Below the pieces are notes generated by a model. That model did no database searches, had not been told where the DNA came from, and saw only the letters and a program-made list of their open reading frames with translations. DNA of 64,000 nucleotides from Streptomyces anulatus (GTDB lineage: Bacteria; Actinomycetota; Actinomycetes; Streptomycetales; Streptomycetaceae). Where the stretch lies: NCBI RefSeq assembly GCF_000721175.1, contig NZ_JOEZ01000034.1, forward strand, positions 11,087 to 75,086, read 5' to 3'. This document shows positions 24,171 through 34,300 of the stretch, piece by piece (position 1 is the first letter of the stretch; every line of letters starts with the position of its first letter). The position numbers and the translations under genes were made by a program.

Positions 24171-25380
24171 TCACGGACCCCAGGGGTGTCGCCTGAGCAT
24201 GTGCGGGTCGATGGTGCGGGTGAGGAGGTGAAGGGGCGCGGGGCGGACGCCGGCCGCCTCCGCAGCCTCCCAGTAGGCCAGGCCCGTGGCCGCGTCGACC
24301 GGACCGTGAACGAGCGGCACATCGGCCCCGGAGGCATGGAGCAAGGACTCCAGCCGGCAGGACGCGATGGTGTCCGGCACCATCGGCTGCGCGAGATATC
24401 CGGCCACCGCGGCGGCCGGCAGTCCTTCGGCCACCTGCCGCTCCGAAGGGCCGGCACTCAGCAGCCCACCGCCGACGACCAGGACGTCCTTCGCCCGTTC
24501 CATCCGGCCGATGGCGCGAGACGTGTCGAAGCAGTGCGGGAACGAGTCGTCGACCACCGTCGTACCCGGTGCGAGCCGGCCGACGTCCAGGAGCGTGCCG
24601 CCCCCGCTGACCGCCGCGACGATCAGCCGGGCCCCGTACACGGCGTCGGGGAGCCCCTGGTCCGACTCGACCGCCTCCACGACCCCGGCGAGGCCGCGTT
24701 CCCGCAGGCTTTCGGCCAGTTCCCTCAGGCGCGGCCCACTGCCCGGCACGTCACAGAGCAGCAGCCGGGCGGGCGGCCGCTGGGCCCGGGTGAGCAGCAA
24801 CTCCAGCGAGGAGCAGCCGATCGAGCCGAGCCCCACGAACGCGACGGTGAGAGAGCCCAGTTCCTGCCCGGTCGCGTCGAGAGCGGAGTGCACGGTCCTG
24901 ACGACGGACACGACAGTCGCCGCGTGACCGGTAGTGACAGCGGGGGCGGCAGGGACCGCGAGGGCCGCGGAAGCGGCAGGGACCCCGGGCAGAGCGGGGT
25001 CGGCAGGCACGCCGGGGACGGTTCCGGTCATGCCGACGGCCCGCAGGACGTCGAATCCGTATCCGGTGAGCGCGGGGATCATTCCGGCCAGGGACACGGC
25101 CCGCGCACCGAGTGACGAAGCGAGCTCGACGCCCCGCGTGGTGTGCCCGAGGAGGTCGTCACCGGGGGCGAGTTCGTCCGCGAAGAGCGGGACGCACACG
25201 AACCCCGAACGGCCCAGCGGCGTGCGCAGAGTCTCCAGGAGCCGTGGCCGCCCGTCGGGGAACAGCAGGGTCCGCAACTCCTCGCGCGGCAGCGCCGTCC
25301 CCGGCAGGCCCGCCAGCCGGGCGAGGTCGGCCGGGGACGGCAGATAGCCGACGAGCGCGGCGTCCATCCACCGGCCCCGG
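24171..25380 (-). other. Acyl-ACP reductase (AAR)-like terminal domain of the megasynthase
   Basis: The last ~400 residues do not look like the SDR-type NRPS reductase or a thioesterase. In order they resemble cyanobacterial AAR: LVGYLPSPADLARL (AAR opens LIGHLTSLEQAR), SLAGMIPAL, TTGHAATV (AAR TTGNTHTA), AFVGLGSIG (AAR AVVGATGDIG), VVDDSFPHCFD, VVGGGLL, IASCRLESLL (AAR FACFAEAMLL) and AAGVRPAPL (AAR RHGFQPLAL). The Cys aligned with the catalytic acyl-accepting Cys of AAR is residue 4137. The comparison is from memory of the AAR sequence. An Ala/Pro-rich insertion lengthens the middle. Predicted to release the chain as an aldehyde using NADPH. Confidence 0.75.
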
Positions 25381-28300
25381 CCGGGGCCGCCCCGCCGGTC
25401 GGGACGGCCGGGACCGGGCACCGCCGAGGCCGCCGCCCGCACGAGACCGTCGCGGATCGAGTCCGCGAACGCGGCCAGTTCCTCCGGGGTGAACGCCCTC
25501 GCCGCCGCACGGACGGTGATCCGCAGCCGCCCGTCGTCCGGACGGGCCGCGAGGAACACATCCGTACCGGCGGGAGGCGGCGTGTACGCGCTGTCGCCGT
25601 CCTCCCGGGTGACCGTCAGCGCCCCGCCGCTCTCGGGGCCCAGGGCGGAGAAGTCCAGATAGGTGAAGAAGAACTGCGAGGCCAGGGGCAGCCCGCCGGG
25701 CAGCAGCGGCACGACCCCCTCGTACGCCCGCGCTGCGGCGACCTCGGCCGCGACGCGCCGCACATCGTCCTCGAAACCCGCGTCGTCGGGCCGCCCGGGT
25801 CCCCCTCGTCCGCCCCCGGTCACCGGACCGGCCGGCCGCAGGGGAACAGCCCTGGCGAAGGGCCCGAACACCCGGTGCGCGTCGGGCAGGGCATCGTCCC
25901 GGCCGCTCACCGCGAGACCGAGCACCAGATCCGCCCGGCCGGTGGCCGCCACGAGCGCCCGGTAGTAGGCGGTGAGCACCGGGGCGTAGAGGGTGGAGCC
26001 GGTGCGCGCGGCGAGACGGCGCAGCGCCTCCACCTGGCCGGGGCCGACCGTGAACCCGTGGGTGTGGAAGAGCGGGCTCTCGCTCGTGCCCGAAGGCGTG
26101 ACGGTGCTCGTGCCGGCGGAGAGCACGGGCGGCCGGTAGGGCGCGCTCAGCCGTGCCCACCGGTCCCCGCCGGGCGGTCTGACGGAGCCCGCTCCGGGGC
26201 CCGCCGTGGTGGCGGCATCGTTGCGCTCCGCGAGCTGGACGGCGTGATCGCGGAAGGTACTGCGCAGAGGAGCAGTCGCCAGTTCCTCACCGCGGGACAG
26301 GGAGTCGTACACGGCCGTCAGCTCCCTCACCAGGAGGGCCGCGCTGTAACCGTCGCCGATGATGTGGTGCGCGTGTGCCACCAGAACGTGTTCGTCGGGT
26401 GCGACGGTGAGCACCCGCAGGCGCAGCAGGGGCCATGCCCAGGGTTCGAATCGGCGCGCCCGTTCGGCGGTGACCCGTTCTTCCACCTGCTCCGGGTCGG
26501 TAAGGGTCTCGAAGTCGATCGGCAGACGCAGCGAGGGCGGAAGCTCCTGCTGGACGGCCGGGCGCGCCCCGGCGGGGAAGACCGTACGCAGCATCGGATG
26601 GCGTCCGACGAGCGTGTCCACCGCGCTCTGGAAGCGGGCGGGGTCGAGGCGGCCGTGCAGCCGCAACCGCGTGAGCCCGGACGATGTCGCACCCGGTGCC
26701 ATGGCTTCGGCCAGCAGGAAGCCCCGCTGGGTGGGGGTGAGCGGGAACGGCGCGGGACTCCCCGCCGGATCGAGGCTCCGGAGGCGGGCGGCGGTTCCAT
26801 CGCGTTCCCGTGCCGGTGCGTTCGCCGCGGCGTCGACGCCCGCGTCCACCGCGCCCGCGAGGGCCGCGAGCGTACGGTGACGGTAGATCACGGTCGGCCG
26901 GGGGAGCGGCCCGCTCTGCTTCTCCAGCTGGGCGAACACCTCCAGCACGAGCAGGGAGTCGCCGCCGAGGGCGAAGAAGTCGTCCTCGCGGCACACGTCT
27001 TCGGTCCGGAGCAGGGCGGACCAGATGGCGGCCAGCCGGACCTCGGTCGCAGTGCGGGGCGGGGTACGGACGTCTCCCGCACGGGCGCCGAGGCCGGTAT
27101 CCGTGTCCGCGCCGGGCGGGACGGCAGCTTCCTGGAAGGGCTGGAGAGTCTGCTGGCTCAGCGCACGGCGGTCGATCTTGCCCGTGCTCGTGAGCGGCAT
27201 CCTGCCGACACGGGTGATCCGGGACGGAAGCATGTAACCAGGCAGCGATTTCGCCAGATGGAGCCGCAGCGCCACGGCATCCGCACCGGACGGGCCGGGC
27301 CCGGGGGTCACGAAGGCGGTGAGGCGGCCGTCCTGGGCGAGGACGACGGCGCGGGTGATGTCCGGGTGGGTCTCGAGCACCGCCTCGATCTCTCCCGGCT
27401 CGACCCGGTTGCCCCGGATCTTCACCTGGTCGTCCAGCCGCCCGAGGAACTCCAGGGTGCCGTCCTCGGAACACCGCACCCGGTCGCCGCTGCGGTACCA
27501 GCGCCGCCCGCGCCGGACCGTGAACGCGGCCTCGGTCAGGGCCGGTTCGCCGAGATACCCCGGGGTCAGGCCGATTCCGGAGATGAGGAGCTCGCCGGCC
27601 TCACCGGGCCGCAGGCACTCCCCGCCGGGGCCGACGACCTCCACCTCCGTGCCCGAGACCGGGCGGCCGATGGGGAGCCGCCGCACCTGGTCGCCGGGCC
27701 GGGCACGGATGATGTGGCAGCTCGTGTTGATGGTCGCCTCGGTCGGGCCGTACAGGTTGGCGATGTGCTGGCCGGTGCCGAAGAGGTCGAACCAGCGGCG
27801 TACGTGGGCGGGTGACAGGGCCTCGCCGCCGACATGGATCCACCGGAGAGCGGCCAGGTCCGGCCGAGGCGCGCCGTGCCGCACCCGTTCCTCGGAAGCG
27901 CTGAGGAGCTGCTCCCAGAGGGTGGGGACGGAGCTCCAGACGGTGATCCGGCTGTGTTCGACGTACGTCAGCAGCCGGTCGGGATCGCGCAGCAGGTCCC
28001 AGGCCACCGTGACCACGGTGGCGCCGACGAGCAGCGGGGCGAGGAGCTGGCGGACGGAGGCGTCGAAGCAGGGCGAGGCGGTCTGGGCGAGCCGGTCGTG
28101 CTCGTCGTACCCGAAGGTGCCGATCGCCCAGTTGAGGTAGTTCTCCATCGACCGGTGGGTGATGGGCACGGCCTTGGGCCTGCCGGTGGATCCGGAAGTG
28201 AAGATCACATAGGCGGTCTCGCCGGCGTCGACCGGGCCGTCGGGTGCGGGTCCCCCGTCCGGGGCCAGGACCCACCCGGCGGCCCGGCCCGCGCCCGCGG

Positions 28301-31300
28301 CGCAACCCTGCCGCGCATCCGACGGGAGCGGCGGGGAAGCGTCGACGGACACCAGGGTGACGTCGCCGAGCGTGTCGCCCACCGCCCGGGTGGCGGCGTG
28401 ACAGAGCACCGTACGGGCCCCCGAGCGCGTGAGCTGGTCCACCAGCCGCGCGGTCGGGTGACCGGCGTCCAGCGGAACCCAGCCCGCCCCGGCGCGCAGG
28501 GCCGCGACGACCGAGACCACGGTGTCGGCGCCGGGCTCGGTGAGCAGCCCGACCAGGCTTCCCGGAGTGACGCCGCGGGCCAGGAGCGAGGCCGCGAGGG
28601 CGTGGGAGGCGCGGTCGAGTTCGGCGTACGTCAGGGTGGCGTCGCCGGTGTCGACGGCGACCGCGTCCGGGGTGGCCCGGAACCGCCCGACCAGCCGGCG
28701 CACGAGGGTGGCGGATCGGGTGTCCCGGTGTGGCGGGTCTTCCGGTGCTTCCGTGACAGCCGGTGCGGCGGAAGCGGGCTCGCTCCGTACGGCTCCGGCG
28801 CCGGACAGGGACCGGACCGGGGGAAGGTCCGGGACGTCGGGCCGAGGCCCGACGAGAGCGGCCAACTCGTCGTGGAAGTCGCGGTCCAGGCGGGCCACCG
28901 TCGCCGGGGCGAAGAGCCGGACGGGGAAGTTCCACGAGAAGCGCAGGACCGTCTCGTCCTGCCAGCACAGCAGGCTCAGGCGTGTCGCGGCGGTGGCGGT
29001 GCCGGCGGCGGTCGGCCGCACCTTCACCGGACAATGCTCGTCCAGGGCAGCGGGGAAGCGCGAGAAACTGAAGCCGGCCGGGCTCACCGTCCGGGGTCCG
29101 GCCCCGGACGGGCCCGCCGGAAGCAGCCGCGCCAGGTCAAGGCCGGTGGGGCTCGCGTGTTTCTCGCCCTCCAGCCAGATCCCCGCCAGCCGCTCGGCCA
29201 GGGCCCCGACCGGCTCGTCCGGGTCCGTCCCGCACAGCAGGGGAAGGGTGTCGGCGAGCGGCCCCACGAGCCGGTCCAGACCGGGCATCCGCCCCTCCCG
29301 CCGGGCACGGGCCACGTTCACCGCGATCTCCCGCTGTCCGCTCCACCGGGCAAGACAGCGCACGTGCACGGCGAGCAGCAGATGGAACAGGCTCACCCCG
29401 TGAGCCGCGGCCCGCTTCTCCAACGCGGCGGTCAGCACCGCGTCGAGGGCGCTCTGACGCGTGGCCAGGGGAGCCGTCGGAAGGGCGGCCGGATCACCGT
29501 CGTACGGCAGGTGCAGCGGCTCGCGCCGGGAGGCCAGCCGCTCCGACCAGTACCGCCGGTCGTCGGCGAGAGCCCTCGCGCCGTCCGTGGAGGACCGCTC
29601 ATCGGCGGCAGCGGTCGCGTACCGCGCGAAGTCGGTGCCGAGCGGGGGCAGCGTCGGTGCGTGCCCGTACTCGGGCCCGTGGGCGAGGGCGGTGTAGAGC
29701 GACCAGAGTTCCCCGGTGAGGACGTTGAGGCTGTATCCGTCACCGGCCGCATGGTGGATCACCAGCACCAGATGGGACAGCTCCGGGCTCTCCCGGGCGA
29801 GGACGGCGCGTACGGGTGGCTCGGTGGCGAGGTCGAACGGCCGGTTGCACAGGGCTGTTTCGAGCTCCTCGATACGCCCGGAAAGCTCCTGTACCTCGTA
29901 CCAGGTGGAGAGAGCGGCGGGCGGTGCGACGTACTGCCGCGGTGTCGCCGAGCCGATCCCGTCCGGGGTGCTCCCGATGCTCTCGACGCGGATCCGCAGC
30001 ATGGTGTGCCGGTCGGCGAGCGCGGCGAGCGCCCGGCCCAGGAGCCGGGTGTCCAGGGGGCCTTGCACGGTCTGGCGGACGTAGCCGTGGGCCGGCACCT
30101 CCGGGTGGAGCCGGCTGCTGGTGTACAGGGCCCGTTGGACGGGGGTGAGCGGGAAGGGAACCCCCTGCGGCACAGGAGCGTGCACAGCAGGCACAGCGGC
30201 GGGCCCAGGAGTCGGCACCGGAGCCGGGGAGGGGGTTGTGTCGAGGTGCGCGGCCAGCTCGGCGACGGTCCGGTACTCGAAGAACAGCGTGGCGGGCAGG
30301 GGCCTGTCCAGCTCCCGTTCGAGCTGCTTGACGAGGTCGACGGCGGCGAGTGAGTCGAGGCCGAGGGTGAGGAACGGCTCGTCGTCGGGGATCCCGGCGG
30401 GAGGCAGGCGCAGCGCTGCGGCCAGCAGCCGTCGGAGCAACGCTTCGGTACCGGTACGGGGCCGGGCCCCCGGCCGCGTACTCCGGCTCACGCTCGTGGC
30501 GGTGGCGGGGCTGGGGCTGGGCGCCCGGCGCGGGGTCGCCGGATCCGTTCCCGTGGCTGCTGCCGTCGCGGGCGAGGGCGTCAGGACCGCAGGTCGCGGG
30601 GACGGCGTGAGGTCGGCGAGCAGCAGCTGAGCCGTGTCGACGCCGCATGCCGTACGCAGTGCCGCCAGCGCGGCAGCGGGGGCAACGGGCCGGCCTCCGG
30701 CGCTCCGTACAGCGGTGGAGCCCTCATCCGCCCCGGTGCCGATGGCCGCTGCCATGCCGGTCCCGGCGAACGCGGCGAGGTTCACCGACTGCCAGGGCCT
30801 GCCCGCGTGGCGTTCCGACGCGGCGAACGCGTCGAGGAAGGCGTTGGCACCGGCGTAGTCGCCCAGCGCGCCCGCCAGACCGGGCAGCACGGCGCTGACG
30901 GAGGAGAACGCGATACGGACCGCCGGGTCGAGCCCGTGCCGGCGCAGGGCCAGCGACAGCAGCAGAGTGCCCCGGGTCTTGGCCGCCAGGACGTCCGCCG
31001 TCTCCTCCGCGCACCTGTTCCGCAGGGTGCCCGGCCGCACCACCCCCGCGGCGTGGAAGAGGGCGTCGAGGCGGGGCAGTCCGGCGAGGAGCGCGTCGAC
31101 CTCCCGCTCCACCGAGACGTCGGCCACGCGGTAGTGGACGGTGGCGCCCAGCGAGCGGAGTTCCTCGGCCAGCCCTTCGGGCGGGTGCGGGGAGCGCCCG
31201 GCGAGCACGAGAGTCGGGCGGCCCCGGCCGGCGAGGTCGCGGGCGAGCGCGGCACCGATTCCGCCGCCGCCTCCGGTGATGAGGAACGTGCCGTCGGGCG

Positions 31301-34300
31301 GCAGCACCGATCGCGTCGCACCGGTCGGTGCTGGGTCGCCGCCGTTCGTCAGCGGTACGAAGCGGCGGGTGAGCCTGCGCCCCGCCCGCCAGGCGACGGT
31401 GGCGGCCCTGCCCGGAGTGCCGCCCGACGCCAGCTCGGCCAGCACGGCCGCCAGGCGCTGGGACGGGGTGTCCAGCGAACAGAGGTCGACGGCGACGGCC
31501 GAAGCGCCCGGAGTCTCCTGCGGCAGGGCCAGCAGGAGTCCGCCGAGGACGGCGTGGGCCGGCCGTGCACGTTCCCGTACGGCCCTAGTGACCTGCACGT
31601 CCTCGGTCACCACCAACAGCCGGTCCGCACGCGTCTCGTCCAACCGTGCGAGCGCCTCGTCGAAGGCGGCCAGCGCGGCGTCCTGGGCCCGGCCGAGCGC
31701 GTCGCCGGTGTCCTGACCGGGAGCGGGCCCGGCCACCAGGACCACGGCGTCCGGCGGCCCGTCGCCCGGTTCGTACCTCCGGATGCCCTCGGCGGCGAGC
31801 TGCGAGGCGAGCCGGTCGACGAACGCGGAGTCCGGTCCGGTCAGCAGCACCGAGCGCACGGCCCCCGCCGCGTTTGCGGGCAGCGGGGCGTCCTCCCACA
31901 GGACCCGGTGCAGGAGAGGGCTCGAGGGCGGAGGACCGGGCCAGTACCGGCTGCGCTGGAAGGGGTAGGTGGGCAGGGGAATCCGGCGGTGCCCCGCGTC
32001 GAGGGCGGTGCGGTCCAGCGGTACGCCGAGCGACCACAGGCGGCCGACGGTTTCCAGGAGCGCCGTGCGCCCGCCGTGCCCGTCACCGGGGGGCCGCTCC
32101 GTGTCCGCGCGGTCGCCCGGACGTCCCGGAAGGGCGCACATCACCGTCGTTCGGCCGCTGGACGCGCTGGACGCGCCGGAATCTTCGGGCGTATCGGATG
32201 GGGTGGATGGACCGGAGGCAGAGGGAGAGGCAGAGGCCCCGCCGACGTGCGCCACCGGTGTGCCGGCCAGGTGTCCTCCCGTCGCCCCGCGGACCGCACC
32301 CGACAGGGTCGCGCCGTGGCCGATCTCCACGAAGGTGCCGTACCCCTCCCGGGCCAGGCGCTCCACGGCCGCCCCGAACACCACCGGGCGTTCGGCGTGC
32401 TCGCGCAGGTATTCCGGGCCGAGGACCGGCTGCCACTCGGCGGTGACGGTGCTCATGAGCGGGACGGACGGGGCCCGCGGGGCCAGCGCACGGGCCGCGT
32501 CGGCGAGAAGGTCGCCGACCGGCCTCATCAGCGGTGAGTGGAAGGCCCGGGAGACCCGCAGACGACGGGTGGGGACGCCCTGGGCGTCGAGGCCGAGGGC
32601 GGCGCGCTCCACGGCGGAGACGGTCCCGGAGAGGACCTGGAGCCCGGGACCGTTGTACGCGGCCACGGCGAGCGCCCCGTCGGACGCCGCCACCGCCGCG
32701 GCGACCGCGTCCTCGCCTCCGCGGACGGCGATCATGGCGCCCGGCTCGGTGAACGTACCCATGAGACGGCCGCGTTCGGCCGCGAACCGTACCGCCTCCG
32801 GAAGGCTCAGCACCCCGCTGACACAGGCGGCGGTGATCTCCCCGACGCTGTGCCCGGCGACCGCGTCGGGTTCCACGCCCCACGTGCGCAACTGGCGGGC
32901 GAGTGCCACCCCGGAGGCGACGAGGAGCGGCTGCGCCACCTCCGTCACGGCCTGTGCGGCGGCGTCCACCTCCGGATCCAGCCCCCAGTCCAGCAGGGTC
33001 CGGCCGCACACCGGACCGAGGACCGCGGACGCCTCGTCGAACGTGTCCCGGAACACCGACGCCGTTCGGTACAGCGCCAGGTCCTGGCCGGGGAACTGCG
33101 ATCCCTGTCCGGGAAACAGGAAGACCACGCGCTGCCGGGAACGGACGACGCTCCCGACGTGCCCGCCCGCTTCGCCGCTCCCGGCGGCGATGGCGGCGAG
33201 CCGTTCGCGCAGATCACCGTCCGCGATGACGGCGAGCCGGTGGGGACCCTCGTCCCGGGATGTGCTCGCGGTCCGGCAGACGTCGCCCTCGCGCAGGTGC
33301 GGACGGCTTTCCAGGTGGGCGGTGAGCTGGGCCACCGCGTCCCGCAGCCCGCCCGCACTGCGCGCCGAGAGGGTCAGCAAGTGAGGTGCCTCGACGGCGG
33401 CTTCGCCCGCTGCGTCCGGCGACAGCGAGGCCGGGACTGCCGGGAGAGGTGAGGGCTGCGGGAGCGGCGCCTGCTCGAGGACGGCATGGGCATTCGTACC
33501 GCCGAAACCGAACGCGTTGATCCCCGCGACGAGGGGCCCGGCGGACGTCCAGTCCCGGGCCTCGGTCACCACGGAGAAACCGGCGGGGGCGAGGCCCCGG
33601 GACGCCGGGGCGTGGTGCAGGGACGGCGGCAGCCTGCGGTGGCCCAGGGCCAGCACGACCTTCACCAGCGCGGGCAGCGCGGCGGCGTTCAGCAGATGCC
33701 CGATGTTCGTCTTCACCGAACCGAGCAACCGAGGCTCGCCGTCGGGCCGTACGGGAAAGGCGTGGGCGAGGGACCGCAGCTCGATCGGGTCCCCCACAGC
33801 CGTGCCGGTCCCGTGGGACTCCACATACGTCACCGACGCGGGGTCCACGCCCGCCGCCTCGTACGCCCGGGTGATGGCCTCGCGCTGCCGCAGCGGATTG
33901 GGCGCCATGAGGCTCATCGACCGGCCGTCGTTGTTGACGGCCGTGCCCCGGACCACCGCGAGCACCGGATCATCCGCGAGCCGGGCCGCGTCGAGGCGCG
34001 TCAGGACGATGGCCGCGCCTCCCTCGCCGGGCACGAAGCCGTCGGCGTCGGCGCTGAACGCGCGGCTGCGCCCGGTGGGGGACAGGGCCCCCGCCTCCTC
34101 CAGCAACCGGTGCGGGGCGGAGGTCAGGTGGAGGTTGACCCCGCCGACGACGGCGAGGTCGCACTCGCCGTCCAGGAGGCTGCGCCGGGCCAGATGCAGG
34201 GCCACCAGGCCCGAGGAGCAGGCGGTGTCCACGGCGAGCGCGGGACCGTCGAGGTCCAGGCTCTGGGAGACGCGGGCGGCGATGAGGGCGGGCAGATTCC

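Noticed and set aside
25143-27815. An 890-codon plus-strand frame opposite the megasynthase
   Set aside because: Antisense to adenylation, carrier and condensation domains with all core motifs; no start signal or domain.
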